A stretch of 64,000 nt of DNA from contig JANOFU010000098.1 in the NCBI GenBank assembly GCA_031413815.1, positions 12,543 through 76,542 of the forward strand, given 5' to 3'. The position numbers were made by a program, and so were the translations under genes. Below the pieces are notes generated by a model. The model was not told where the DNA came from. It did no database searches and saw only the letters and a program-made list of their open reading frames with translations. How positions within the stretch are numbered: the stretch's first letter is position 1; every line of letters starts with the position of its first letter. This document shows, one piece after another, positions 10,201-19,286 of the stretch. This DNA is from JAGVSR01 sp031413815 (GTDB taxonomy: Bacteria > Pseudomonadota > Alphaproteobacteria > Rhizobiales > Hyphomicrobiaceae).

Positions 10201-10828
10201 ACCCACGCCAATGGCGGCCGACAGACTCGCCGAACCGGCCCCTCCGGCTCCATCAGGCGCAGGCGGCGATACCCGGTTCCTGCGCGGCACGCTCACCCAT
10301 GCGCTGCTCGAGCACTTGCCAGTCATCGAGCCGAAGCTGTGGGAGAAAGCTGCCAAAGCCTTCCTCAAGGTCCGGGGACGGGATCTCGCCACACGGGTTC
10401 AATTGAGCATCGTCAAGGAGACGCTGGCGCTCCTTCGCGATCCTGCCTTGGCCGATCTTTTTGGCCCTGACAGCCGGGCGGAAGTGCCCATCGTCGCCGA
10501 GATCCCGAACCCGAACGGGCGTGGCCTGGCGTTGCGGCTCACCGGCCAGATCGACCGGCTGGCGGTCACCGCCGAAAGTGTCTTCATCATCGACTACAAA
10601 ACGAATCGCGTCAGTCCAGCGAGCACCGCCGAGGTTGCAGAGGTGTATTTGTACCAGCTGGCGGCGTACCGGCTGGCGTTGGCTGAGATTTATCCAGGCA
10701 AACGCATCCGCGCCGCCCTGCTTTGGACCAACGAGCCGCGGCTGATGGAAATCCCGGCAGCGCTTCTGGACACATACGCCGCCCGTCTGTGGCAGCTTGA
10801 CCCGTCCCGCCTTGACGCCCCGGGGTGA
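7229..10828 (+). CDS. addA: Double-strand break repair helicase-nuclease AddA
   Basis: 1199-aa UvrD/Rep-superfamily helicase with a C-terminal nuclease. Visible motifs in order: Walker A ANAGTGKTHVL (about 34-44), DEXX box LLVDESQDTSPDQW, motif III GDEKQSIYSFQGAEP, motif V TVHGAKGLEAPIVF, motif VI YVAMTRARDQL, then nuclease motifs GTLTHALLEHLP, GQIDRLAV and FIIDYKTNR near the C-terminus. With AddB it resects broken DNA. A strong Shine-Dalgarno GAGGAGG (7214-7220) inside the addB end precedes the ATG. Length is normal for the family. Confidence 0.97.
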   Translation: MSKHSTSTDISAELKRTSHAQAQAADPAASAWVSANAGTGKTHVLTMRVLRLLLSGTPPERILCLTYTKAAASEMSKRVFGDLAKWVTLSDKDLKEKLEDLIQRAPNAGEFARARTLFTASIETPGGFKVQTIHAFAERLLQRFPLEAGVTPGFSILDEQMARTLRREAIDDVLSVASRQVPGKLNDALQTAIAYAADDRFDDILTDAIGYRAWLDAAVRLPLGKSRSSQGLDATEELFKHHFGVGLTSTPASSAKAAAAVLPEDQLKRLAAVFAGGSKRDQDHAQRLSAAHLAPTDLLRCAELADVFLDSRNEPRKAFATRAVKDEYPDAEPQLQRAQGAFVALWSELKGAEAVAATMALHHLADAVLQRYNEAKARRAALDFEDLIFHTRNLLLSTGSAEWVLYKLDNGLDHLLVDESQDTSPDQWEVVASLAREFFSGLGAREEARTIFAVGDEKQSIYSFQGAEPDKFAIMGEQFATLAKESSAAWRRVDLNVSFRTVAPVLAAVDSVFSDSNRTPGVTTAGSGIQHIAKRAGQGGHVEVWPTERHEEPDPADAWSPLKETATTTPVARLANRIADTIQNWLADGETLASSGRPVRPGDILILVRKRNPFAAPMVAALKARGVPVAGADRIRLTQQLAVQDLMSLGDFLTLPEDDLSLAEVLKSPICDLDDDDLLHIAHGRKGTLWKALLDKAKADPRYAAAAGMLKRWRKVADFSPPFEFWATLLDSEGIRSKLIARLGPDAADPIDEFLNLALTYDDGAPPSLPGFLHAVREENREIKRDMDHGRNEVRVMTVHGAKGLEAPIVFLPDTCSASSGSPQLRRLLKLTQLETPQQMPAAFVWPVKGTSMLSAIRDAREDIAAKETEEHHRLLYVAMTRARDQLIIAGFEGKNGRATGCWYDLITDTISGMPGIDRPAPTDVWQPVLRLVGAQTAPPDAKHEDTTSAAAPQPLPEWAQRPAPREKQLSVPLAPSRLAPYDTDDSGDPSPTPMAADRLAEPAPPAPSGAGGDTRFLRGTLTHALLEHLPVIEPKLWEKAAKAFLKVRGRDLATRVQLSIVKETLALLRDPALADLFGPDSRAEVPIVAEIPNPNGRGLALRLTGQIDRLAVTAESVFIIDYKTNRVSPASTAEVAEVYLYQLAAYRLALAEIYPGKRIRAALLWTNEPRLMEIPAALLDTYAARLWQLDPSRLDAPG

Positions 10829-10898
10829 CGTTCCTACCTTCAAGTGCCGGTTTCAACGTGCCGTGCCCGGTCATCGGGGCGGCCCCAAGGAGAGCTAA

Positions 10899-11231
10899 AT
10901 GGCCAATACCCCAAGCGTCTCGGACAGCACCTTTGATGAAATGGTGTTGAAGTCAGCCGAACCTGTCGTTGTTGACTTCTTTGCCGAGTGGTGTGGGCCG
11001 TGCAAAGCCATGGCCCCAGCGCTCGACCAGATTGCCGCTGAAATGCAGGGCAAGGTGAAGGTCGTGAAGGTCGACGTCGATCAGAACCCCGGCATCACCG
11101 CGAAGTATGCCATCCGCGCCATGCCGACGCTGATGATCTTCAAGGACGGCAAGGTCGCCGCCCAGCACGTCGGCGCGCTGGTGCAGAAGAAGAAGCTCGA
11201 AGATTGGGTCAACGGCGCGCTGGTGGCATAA
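10899..11231 (+). CDS. trxA: Thioredoxin
   Basis: 110-aa cytosolic thioredoxin with the redox-active WCGPCK motif (about residues 31-36) and the cis-Pro motif AMPTLMIF. It reduces protein disulphides, with electrons from thioredoxin reductase. There is no signal peptide. It follows addA after 70 bp with AAGGAG before the ATG, and is the last gene of this rightward run, ended by the hairpin at 11266-11293. The addAB–trxA–folC–accD–trpA neighbourhood is typical of alphaproteobacteria. Confidence 0.97.
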   Translation: MANTPSVSDSTFDEMVLKSAEPVVVDFFAEWCGPCKAMAPALDQIAAEMQGKVKVVKVDVDQNPGITAKYAIRAMPTLMIFKDGKVAAQHVGALVQKKKLEDWVNGALVA

Positions 11232-11265
11232 ACCGCAGCGCCGATCCCAGGTTGGACAAAAAGAG

Positions 11266-11293
11266 AGCCTCGCGGAACACCGCGGGGCTTTTT
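11266..11293. terminator. Bidirectional rho-independent terminator between trxA and folC
   Basis: Stem AGCCTCGCGG / CCGCGGGGCT (one G·T wobble) with a 4-nt AACA loop. It is followed by TTTTT on the + strand and preceded by an A-rich stretch, so it reads as a terminator on both strands. It lies between the convergent ends of trxA and folC. Confidence 0.85.
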
Positions 11294-11302
11294 CATTTGA
11301 TC

Positions 11303-12634
11303 TTAGTTCCCCTGAACTTCGACGCCCTGCTGGCGCGCCAGAACATGACCCGCAAGATAGAGCGAGCCGCAAATCAGCACCCGCTTCACGCCTGGATCGA
11401 TGGCGTCAATGCGCTTCAAGGCAGCCTCGACGCCGGCCGCGGGCTCAGCCGAGACGTCCACGCGGCGGGCCACGTCTGCTAACGCGCCGGGTGTAAACGG
11501 CGCTTCATGCGCGCCCGGAATCGGCACGGTGACAATATGACGGGCGAGCCCGCGGAACGGCGTCAGGAAGCCGGTTGCATCCTTCAAGCCCATCATGCCA
11601 ACGACAAGATAAAGCGGCTTGGGACTGCGCTCTTCCAGATCGGCCAGCGTCTGCGCCAAGAACTGGCCTGCTGAGGGATTATGCCCACCATCGAGCCATA
11701 GTTCGGTTCCCGGTTTGAGAAGATCCGGCAGCGGGCCGCTATCGAGCCGCTGCATGCGCGCTGGCCAGCGCACCGTGGTCAAGCCTCGCTCAATGGCCCG
11801 CTCGGTTATATTCTGCCCGGAGAGATTGAGAGCCGCTGCCACCGCTGTGCCGGCATTGATGATCTGATGACTGCCGACGAGGGCTGGCAGCGGCAAATCG
11901 AGCACGCGGTTCTCGGTCTGCACGACAAGGCGGCCGCGCTGTTCATACGCGTCGTGGTCTTCGCCCCACACCACCAACCGCGCGCCCACACGGCTGGCTT
12001 CCTCGCGAATAACATCCATCACGTCTTCGGGTTGCTGCGAAATGACCGCCGTAACCCCGGGCTTCAAGATGCCGGCCTTTTCAGCGGCAATCTTTGCCGT
12101 CGTCGCGCCGAGCTTCTCGGCATGATCGAGCGACACCGGCGTGATCACGCACAGCGCAGGCCGCTTGACGACATTGGTCGCATCAAGACGGCCGCCAAGA
12201 CCGACTTCCAAAAGTAAAATATCAGAAGGGTGCTCGGCGAACGCTAGGAACGCCGCTGCGGTGGTGATTTCAAACTGCGTGATGTCATCACCATCGTTGA
12301 CGGCTTGCGTGCGCGTCAAAACCTCAACCAGTGCGTCTTCGCCAATCGGCTGCGCGTCGCCGTTGCGCCCTGCCAGCTCAATGCGCTCATGAAAACGAAC
12401 CAGATGCGGCGAGGTGTAGACGTGCACGCGTTGCCCGGCCGCAGCCAGCATGGCCTTCAGAAAGGCGGTTGTTGAGCCCTTGCCGTTGGTGCCCGCGATA
12501 TGAATCACCGGCGGCAGCTTTTCGTGCGGATTGCCGAGCTTCTCCAGCAGCCGCTCGATGCGCCCGAGTGACAAATCAATCAGCTTCGGATGGAGAAGCT
12601 TAAGATCGGCGAGGAGCGTGTCGCTCTTCGGCAT
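11303..12634 (-). CDS. folC: Dihydrofolate synthase / folylpolyglutamate synthase
   Basis: 443-aa Mur-ligase-family enzyme that adds glutamate to dihydropteroate and extends folate polyglutamate tails. The ATP-binding loop is HIAGTNGKGSTTAFLK (about 50-65); the family motif LLEVGLGGRLDATNVV follows. The ATG at 12634 is preceded by GAGGGG and begins the homology; an in-frame upstream extension is not supported. It lies 58 bp downstream of accD in the same orientation, probably in one transcript. Confidence 0.96.
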   Translation of the reverse strand: MPKSDTLLADLKLLHPKLIDLSLGRIERLLEKLGNPHEKLPPVIHIAGTNGKGSTTAFLKAMLAAAGQRVHVYTSPHLVRFHERIELAGRNGDAQPIGEDALVEVLTRTQAVNDGDDITQFEITTAAAFLAFAEHPSDILLLEVGLGGRLDATNVVKRPALCVITPVSLDHAEKLGATTAKIAAEKAGILKPGVTAVISQQPEDVMDVIREEASRVGARLVVWGEDHDAYEQRGRLVVQTENRVLDLPLPALVGSHQIINAGTAVAAALNLSGQNITERAIERGLTTVRWPARMQRLDSGPLPDLLKPGTELWLDGGHNPSAGQFLAQTLADLEERSPKPLYLVVGMMGLKDATGFLTPFRGLARHIVTVPIPGAHEAPFTPGALADVARRVDVSAEPAAGVEAALKRIDAIDPGVKRVLICGSLYLAGHVLARQQGVEVQGN

Positions 12635-12692
12635 GTCCGGCCCCTCTGCCGATGTCGTTGTGCCCCGGTGGTTCCGGGATCTATGGCCGGGT

Positions 12693-13769
12693 TTAGCGGG
12701 CCGGCGCGTCTTTGCCTGTTGCACGTGTCACCGGGATGTCAGCCTCACGCTTGCCGTCCTTGGCAAACCGTTCGGCCCCCTCAACGGGTTCGACATCCAC
12801 AACGGTTCCACCGCTCGCCCGCGCCGCTGTTTCGATCACTTTGCCATCGACGCTGCTGCCGTTGACATACGCCTTACCGTTCATGCGTTTCGATTTGCCA
12901 ACACCTGCGCGGGCGTCCACGCCAGCCATTAACACGCGGCAAATGCGCGACAGCGTTTCCCGCAACTGGTGGCGATGCACGACCATGTCGATCATGCCAT
13001 GCTTGAGCAAGTATTCCGACCGCTGGAAGCCTTCGGGCAACTGCTCGCGAATGGTTTGCTGAATGACGCGCGGTCCGGCAAAGCAAATGAGCGCGCCGGG
13101 TTCGGCAATGTGGATGTCGCCCAGCATAGCGTAGGACGCCGTCACCCCGCCCGTCGTCGGGTCCGTCAACACGACGATGTAGGGCAGGTTCGCTTCGCGC
13201 AGCTGCTGCACGGCAATTGTTGTGCGCGGCATCTGCATCAACGACAGAATGCCTTCCTGCATGCGCGCGCCACCTGAGGCCGCGAACAGAATAAACGGCG
13301 TGCGCTTTTCGTAAGCCCGCGTCATCGCCGAGATAATGGCTTCGCCAGCGGCCATACCGAGCGAGCCGCCCATGAAGCGGAAGTCTTGCGCCGCGGCCAC
13401 CACATGCTGGCCATTCAACGTGCCATCGCCGATCAGCACGGCATCTTCCATGTCAGTCTTGGCCTTGGCAGCTTTGAGACGGTCGGTGTAGCGGCGGTCG
13501 TCACGGAATTTCAGGGGATCCTGAGGGACGGCAGGAACTGGCACCTGTTCGTAGGCGCCATCGTCGAACAGATTTCCGAGCCGCGCCTGCGCGCTCATCG
13601 GCATGTGATAGCCCGAACCCGGGATCACGAATTGGTTGGCTTCGAGGTCTTTGTAAAAGACCATCTGTCCGGTCTCCGGGCACTTGACCCAGAGGTTGTC
13701 GGGTACTTCGCGTTTGGTCGTCAGGAAGCTTCTGATCTTCGGCCTGACGACATTGTTGATCCAGTTCAC
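12693..13769 (-). CDS. accD: Acetyl-CoA carboxylase carboxyltransferase subunit beta
   Basis: 358 aa. Transfers carboxyl from carboxybiotin to acetyl-CoA with AccA, the first step of fatty-acid synthesis. The crotonase-fold core is intact (GGSLGMAAGEA, ASGGARMQEG, LTDPTTGGVTAS). The N-terminal zinc ribbon is degenerate: of the four usual cysteines only Cys30 remains (CPETG … VIPGSGYH), so zinc binding as in E. coli is unlikely. The C-terminal tail (about 300-358) is low-complexity. The start is GTG at 13769, with GAGGAG nine bases upstream. Confidence 0.96.
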   Translation of the reverse strand: MNWINNVVRPKIRSFLTTKREVPDNLWVKCPETGQMVFYKDLEANQFVIPGSGYHMPMSAQARLGNLFDDGAYEQVPVPAVPQDPLKFRDDRRYTDRLKAAKAKTDMEDAVLIGDGTLNGQHVVAAAQDFRFMGGSLGMAAGEAIISAMTRAYEKRTPFILFAASGGARMQEGILSLMQMPRTTIAVQQLREANLPYIVVLTDPTTGGVTASYAMLGDIHIAEPGALICFAGPRVIQQTIREQLPEGFQRSEYLLKHGMIDMVVHRHQLRETLSRICRVLMAGVDARAGVGKSKRMNGKAYVNGSSVDGKVIETAARASGGTVVDVEPVEGAERFAKDGKREADIPVTRATGKDAPAR

Positions 13770-13930
13770 GTTGCTCGGCTCCTCAACGGCCTATGCCCAC
13801 TGTCCAGAATTGACCTGCTGCATCACTCTATGGCCGTCCACTCGGACAGACCCGGCGTCCGGATGCGCTTCTGGCACAGGGAAAAAACCTGCGTTATCGG
13901 TCACCTGCCTGCGACTTGAGATGGCTCTTT

Positions 13931-14758
13931 TTAACCTGCCTTCAAGGCAGCACTCAGCACTGTCACAAGCTCTAGGACCGCTGGCACCGTCTGACCAGAG
14001 GGTTTTCCGTCGCCGTCCAGGCTTTCTTGAATGGCGTTAACCAGGGCAGACCCGACGACGACGCCATCCGCCCCCTTGGCCAGATCCCGGACTTGCTGGG
14101 CTGTGCGTACACCAAACCCAACAACGACGGGCAAATCGGACGCCGATTTGATGCGGGCCACCTGTTTTTGCACGTCCGTGACAACCGGGGCGGCGGCGCC
14201 CGTAATTCCGGCGATCGACACGTAATAAACGAAGCCGGAGGTGTTTGCGAGCACGGCGGGCAACCGTTTGGCGTCCGTCGTCGGAGTTGCTAACCTTATG
14301 AAATTCAGTCCTTTTTCGACAGCGGGCAGGCATAGCTCGTCGTCGGCTTCGGGCGGCACGTCGACGACGATCAGGCCATCGACCCCCGCTTCTTTCGCGT
14401 CCGCCAAAAATTTTTCTCGGCCGTAGACGTAGATCGGGTTGTAGTAGCCCATTAATACAACCGGAGTGTTATGATCTGCTTTGCGGTATCGCCGGACCAT
14501 CTCTAGCGTCTTGATCATCGTCTGGCCGCTCTTGAGCGCGCGCAGTGAGGACGCCTGAATGGCGGGGCCATCAGCCATGGGATCGGAAAACGGCATGCCC
14601 AATTCAATGATATCGGCACCCGCACCCGCAAGGCCTGCAAAAATCTTCTCGCTGGTCGCGAGATCCGGATCGCCAGCCGAAATGAATGTAACAAGCGCGC
14701 CCCGGCCCTCAGACTTGAGAGCGGCGAAGCGGCGGTCGATGCGTGTTTCAGCGGGCAT
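13931..14758 (-). CDS. trpA: Tryptophan synthase alpha chain
   Basis: 275-aa TIM-barrel enzyme that cleaves indole-3-glycerol phosphate to indole, passed to TrpB. Motifs: FISAGDPD (catalytic region), ELGMPFSDPMADGP and GFGVRTAQQV near the phosphate site. The ATG at 14758, with AAAGAG upstream, starts the homology; the frame stays open further upstream but without similarity. trpB is not adjacent: an RND efflux pair of about 4.4 kb lies between them, so trpA may depend on readthrough from that pair or on its own promoter in 14759-14906, which I could not identify. Confidence 0.97.
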   Translation of the reverse strand: MPAETRIDRRFAALKSEGRGALVTFISAGDPDLATSEKIFAGLAGAGADIIELGMPFSDPMADGPAIQASSLRALKSGQTMIKTLEMVRRYRKADHNTPVVLMGYYNPIYVYGREKFLADAKEAGVDGLIVVDVPPEADDELCLPAVEKGLNFIRLATPTTDAKRLPAVLANTSGFVYYVSIAGITGAAAPVVTDVQKQVARIKSASDLPVVVGFGVRTAQQVRDLAKGADGVVVGSALVNAIQESLDGDGKPSGQTVPAVLELVTVLSAALKAG

Positions 14759-14906
14759 AGGCACTCTTTTCGCTTGTTGTTCAGAGCCGGCTGGGACGCA
14801 GCTGGCGCTCTTGAGGGCTCTAGCCCATTCGAGCGGCCGCAGACAAGCACCCGGTGAGGCGAACCGGTCAAGGCTCTTGGCCGCAGAGGACCACAGAGTT
14901 CGATCC

Positions 14907-16076
14907 TTAACCGACCGGCTGTACGACCTCAACAGCTTCGCCAGACTTCAACAGCGCATTCGGGCTTAAAATCACGCGATCACTTGAAGAGAGGCCAGAA
15001 CAAATCTCAACTTCATTGCCAAGATCGCGGCCAATCTTGACGGGCCGGAATGAAATTTTGTTTTCCGTGCCGGCGACCGCAACAAATTGCCCGCCTTGCC
15101 GGATGACCAGGACGTTCCCGGGCACCAGGACGCACGCGCTATCTCGCTCGATATCGAGCACCACCTGACCATTCAGTCCCGCAGGCAGCAAGAGGTCGCG
15201 ATTGTCCATTATCAGCTCCGCGCGCATCGTGCTTGATGCCGTGTCGATCTGCTGAGTGGTTCGTACGACTTTAGCCTCAAAGGCCTTGCCGGGCATTTCT
15301 GCGAAGGTCAACTTAGCAGGCGTCCCGGTCTTCACCTTCAATGCAAAAGACTGGGGTACATCGATCTCGACCCGAAGCGGGTCCAGCCGTGCAATGTTAT
15401 AAAAGTAAGTGTCGGCTTGGCCTGAGTCACCAACAACGCGATCGCCGCGCTCGACTTGCCGGCTGATGATCGTTCCTTCAAAAGGTGCTCGCACGGTCAG
15501 GAACCCTTGGACTTCCTGAAGTCTGCGGACTTCCGCATTCGCCGCATCGAGATCGGCTTGAGCTGTTTGAACATTTGCCAAGCGTTCATCGAGTGTTTGC
15601 TCCGTCAGCACCCGCTTGGGTGCAAGCTCTTTGGCTCGGTCGTGCGTGACCTTGGCGAGCGTCAGCCTTGCTTTGACTTGCTCGACGGCGGCATTGGCGC
15701 GATCAAGTTGCTGCCGGATCTCGGGAGCATCGATCACGACAAGGATGTCACCGGCCTTGACCCGGTCGCCGATTTCGCCGCGACGTTCGACCACGACTCC
15801 GGCTGCTCGACCAGAAATGCGCGCCTGTTCAACGGGAACGGTGCGGCCTGGAAGCGTCACTGCAAAACGCGCGCTGGCCGCCTTCGGCACAACGACACGC
15901 ACTTTGCGCAACGGCGGCGCTGCCAACTCAGTGGGGCTTGGACGTGCTGTGGCCATTGTTCCATTGATCAGAACGGCAGGAATAGTTCCTAGCTGACCCA
16001 CCACATCGAACTGACGATCCACGGCGATGGCTGTAGCCGCCAATAGAACCAGTCCGGAAAATCTCAAAACCGACAC
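14907..16076 (-). CDS. RND efflux periplasmic adaptor (HlyD/MFP family)
   Basis: 389 aa. N-terminal signal/anchor (SGLVLLAATAIAV), then the two halves of a lipoyl-like domain (GRAAGVVVERRGEIGDRVKAGDILVVID, about 85-112, and FLTVRAPFEGTIISRQVERGDRV) flanking an alpha-helical hairpin (about 115-180), then beta-barrel and membrane-proximal domains. Such adaptors link an inner-membrane RND pump to an outer-membrane channel; no TolC-type gene is next to it. The start is GTG at 16076 with GAGG upstream. It follows the pump gene by 30 bp; pump before adaptor is the less common order. The pair is visibly lower in G+C than the surrounding trp genes. Confidence 0.9.
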   Translation of the reverse strand: MSVLRFSGLVLLAATAIAVDRQFDVVGQLGTIPAVLINGTMATARPSPTELAAPPLRKVRVVVPKAASARFAVTLPGRTVPVEQARISGRAAGVVVERRGEIGDRVKAGDILVVIDAPEIRQQLDRANAAVEQVKARLTLAKVTHDRAKELAPKRVLTEQTLDERLANVQTAQADLDAANAEVRRLQEVQGFLTVRAPFEGTIISRQVERGDRVVGDSGQADTYFYNIARLDPLRVEIDVPQSFALKVKTGTPAKLTFAEMPGKAFEAKVVRTTQQIDTASSTMRAELIMDNRDLLLPAGLNGQVVLDIERDSACVLVPGNVLVIRQGGQFVAVAGTENKISFRPVKIGRDLGNEVEICSGLSSSDRVILSPNALLKSGEAVEVVQPVG

Positions 16077-16106
16077 TCAATCTGCCTCGTGTCTTTCTGC
16101 AAGCGG

Positions 16107-19100
16107 TTAAGCTTCGGCTGGCTCGCGTTGTTGAGATGGAAGACGAAGCGGTGTGGAGGCGGCAGGGTTCCTTGGCCGGACAAGCAATGCAAACAGGACC
16201 GGCACGAAGGTCAAAGTTGCCGCCGTACCGAACACAAGCCCACCGATGACTGCCCGGCCGAGCGGAGCATTTTGCTCACCGCCTTCACCCCAACCAAGAG
16301 CCAATGGAATAATCCCGACAATCATCGCAGTCGCGGTCATGATGACCGGCCTCAAACGAGTTTCAGCTGCCTCAATGGCGGCCTCTAACGGGGACTCGCC
16401 GGCCGACAGACGGTCACGCGCGAAGCTGGTGACAAGTACGCTATTGGCCGTCGACACACCAATGACCATGATCAACCCTGTTAGCGCCGGAACGGAGAGC
16501 GGCGTTCCCGTGATATAGAGGGCAAACAAGGCGCCTGAAATAGCGACCGGTTGGCTCCCCATCGCGATGAACGGCATCAGCCAGCTTTGAAAGTTAATGA
16601 CCATTAGAAGATAAACGAGTACAGCCGCTAGGAGAATTCCACCGAGCATCTCTGCATAAGCCTGATGCATAGATTGCGCCTGACCTGCGACTTCGATGCG
16701 GTTGGCCGGCTTCAAACGTTGACTGACAACATCGATGGCACGGCGCACGTCTTGGTAAACACTGCCGATATCCCGCCCTGCCGCATTCGCAAGAATGGTC
16801 GTCACTGGCTGCAGCATGTACCGATCGATGTTCGCCGGGATCTGCCGGATCTGAAGAGCCGCAATCGATCGTAGCGGAATTGCGGCACCGCCAGCGGCCG
16901 GTTGCACGGGCGTATTGAGAAGCTGCTCGACGGTCGTCAACTTGGCCGGTGGGGCAACGACTTGGACTGTGTATGAAGCTGCAATTGCAGGATCGGCCCA
17001 GAAACTCGGCGACACTGTTCCCGAAACACCAAGAGCTGAGAGCAGAGCCGACGCCGCACCCTCCGGTGTCACGCCAAGTTGCAATGCCCGGACGCGATCA
17101 ATTTCCAAGTTGTAGGTTGGCAAGTTGCGGACTTGCCGGATGGCAACATCAGTCGCACCGGAAATTTTTCGCACTGCTTCCGTCAGGTCACGTGCAATAT
17201 CGGCATTGCCTGGCCCATCCCGTCCAATCACCCGAATCTCGAAGTCGGCTTGAGAATTGCCAGCCAGTGTTTGAGACGTTGCGTCAGCTGGCCGAAAGTA
17301 AACCGTCAACTTCGGAAACCTGTCGCGCAGCATCGCCCGAATGTTGTCAACATGGCTCCCGGTCCAACTATGCCCCTCCGTGAGCTGGATTAGCATCTCA
17401 CCATCAAAGGACCCGATCACCCCGCTTTCAACCCAAGCAAGGTTGATCGGTTCAGGTGCGCCAATGTTCTCTGTGACAAATGCGAGCTCGTTCGCAGGAA
17501 TGACGTTGCGGACTTCCCGCTGCACTTCAGCAAACAATCCCGCGGTATCCTCCAGACGTGTGCCGGGTTCACCGCGAAGATAAACTCTGATCATTCCTGC
17601 ATCAGCTTGAGGGAAGAACTCGCGACCGACGCTGGTTGCAGAGTATGCACCAATCATCAGGGCGAAGAACAATCCAATAACCGGTAGCGCTTTCCGCCGC
17701 ACGAACAACTGTAAAAGCGAAACGAGAGTCCGCTCAACCACCCCGAGCACAGAGCTAACAACTCCGGTCACCCAACCAAGCACCCCTTTTCCAACGTCGT
17801 TGGTATTGTTCTCACTTAGAAGCATCACTGCCAGCACAGGCACCAGGGTTCGTGACAAAATGTAAGACGCAGCCATCGCGAATATGACAGCAAGACCTAG
17901 AGGAACGAAGATAAATGCCGCAGTTCCAGTCAGCAGGAAAAGCGGTGTAAACACGATGCAAATCGCCAATGTCGAAACGAACTCTGGGAATGCCACTTCC
18001 TTCGCGCTCTTTAGAACAGCGGCATTCAAAGGCATTTCATTCTCGAGGTTGCGGTTGATGTTCTCGATCTCGACCAGTGCGTTGTCGACCAAGATACCTA
18101 TCGCTAGCATCAAGCCACCTAGCGTCATCAAGTTGAACGTTTGTCCTGTGAGAGCCAAGCCCGTAACAGACGCCAGCAAAGCAAGTGGAATTGACGTGAG
18201 GACGATCAGTGAGGAACGCCAGCTGCCTAAGAACAGCAAGACCACAAATGCGACCAGACACGCGACAATGGCGGCTTCTTTGATCACATTATCGACGGCG
18301 TTCGCGACAAAAACCGACTGGTCGAATACAGGCTCAATCGTGATGCCGGGCGGAGCTGACGCGCGCAATTCCGGCAGTCGCTGCATGACTTGGCGGACAA
18401 CATCGACCGTAGAGGCGTCGCCGAGTTTCAAGATTGAAACGATGACCGCGTTCTGACCATCAAGTCGCGCGATATTCGTCTGGATAGCGGAGCCATCGCG
18501 AATATTTGCAACATCGCCAACCCGGACGACACGGCCATCCACCGATCTCAGTGGTAAATCGGCAAACGCGGCCACCGTGTCCGGGCTCGCATTTGTTGTC
18601 ACCACGATTTCCCGGCCATCGACCCGCAGGGTTCCAGTTGGCAACGTCAAGTTCTGCGTATTGACAGCACGAGCCACTTCGCTTGGCGAAAATCCGTAGG
18701 CTTGAAGTGCATCAGGCCGGAGTTCAATCATGATCTGACGCGCAGCACCGCCGTACGGCAAAGTCAGGCGCAGACCAGGAATTGATTGAATTTGCGAGCG
18801 CAATTGCAAGCGGCCATAGTCAAACAGGGCGCCCGAATTGAGCGTGTCCGAGGCCAGAACAAGTTGCAGGACAGGCACGCTAGACGGCACGAAGGGGACG
18901 ATCAAGGGCGGCGATGTACCTGGCGGCATGCGCCGTAAAATAGTTTGACTGACGGCCGTGATCTGGCTGAAGGCCGTTGTCACATCTGTCCCTGGCTGAA
19001 AGGTCACGCGGACGATGGCAACGCCGGTCAACGTTTCAGACCGCACGTCCCGGATGTTATCGACGTTGTTGAGAATTGCGATTTCGCCAAACGTTGAGAT

Positions 19101-19286
19101 CTTGGACGCCATCTCTGGCGCGTTGAGACCACCGTACGTCCAGATCAGATTGATTGCTGGAATCCGGACTGCGGGAAGGATGTCCGTCGACATACGGGCC
19201 GACGACAATCCACCAACCAGCAGCAGAAGAATGGCGAGCACGCCAACACTGTGGCGATGGGCCAGTGCGTACCGGACGATCCACAC
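16107..19286 (-). CDS. RND-family efflux transporter permease
   Basis: 1059-aa inner-membrane pump with the RND duplicated layout: TM1 near the N-terminus, a large periplasmic loop, a TM bundle containing LAIGILVDNALVEIENI (proton-relay Asp), a second large loop, and a second bundle ending GETRLRP-type/GGLVFGTAATL. The sequence is closer to the acriflavin/multidrug branch than to heavy-metal pumps; the substrate cannot be told. The start is taken as GTG at 19286, with GGAG seven bases upstream; a TTG at 19310 is the alternative. It inserts between trpB and trpA together with its adaptor. Confidence 0.9.
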   Translation of the reverse strand: MWIVRYALAHRHSVGVLAILLLLVGGLSSARMSTDILPAVRIPAINLIWTYGGLNAPEMASKISTFGEIAILNNVDNIRDVRSETLTGVAIVRVTFQPGTDVTTAFSQITAVSQTILRRMPPGTSPPLIVPFVPSSVPVLQLVLASDTLNSGALFDYGRLQLRSQIQSIPGLRLTLPYGGAARQIMIELRPDALQAYGFSPSEVARAVNTQNLTLPTGTLRVDGREIVVTTNASPDTVAAFADLPLRSVDGRVVRVGDVANIRDGSAIQTNIARLDGQNAVIVSILKLGDASTVDVVRQVMQRLPELRASAPPGITIEPVFDQSVFVANAVDNVIKEAAIVACLVAFVVLLFLGSWRSSLIVLTSIPLALLASVTGLALTGQTFNLMTLGGLMLAIGILVDNALVEIENINRNLENEMPLNAAVLKSAKEVAFPEFVSTLAICIVFTPLFLLTGTAAFIFVPLGLAVIFAMAASYILSRTLVPVLAVMLLSENNTNDVGKGVLGWVTGVVSSVLGVVERTLVSLLQLFVRRKALPVIGLFFALMIGAYSATSVGREFFPQADAGMIRVYLRGEPGTRLEDTAGLFAEVQREVRNVIPANELAFVTENIGAPEPINLAWVESGVIGSFDGEMLIQLTEGHSWTGSHVDNIRAMLRDRFPKLTVYFRPADATSQTLAGNSQADFEIRVIGRDGPGNADIARDLTEAVRKISGATDVAIRQVRNLPTYNLEIDRVRALQLGVTPEGAASALLSALGVSGTVSPSFWADPAIAASYTVQVVAPPAKLTTVEQLLNTPVQPAAGGAAIPLRSIAALQIRQIPANIDRYMLQPVTTILANAAGRDIGSVYQDVRRAIDVVSQRLKPANRIEVAGQAQSMHQAYAEMLGGILLAAVLVYLLMVINFQSWLMPFIAMGSQPVAISGALFALYITGTPLSVPALTGLIMVIGVSTANSVLVTSFARDRLSAGESPLEAAIEAAETRLRPVIMTATAMIVGIIPLALGWGEGGEQNAPLGRAVIGGLVFGTAATLTFVPVLFALLVRPRNPAASTPLRLPSQQREPAEA

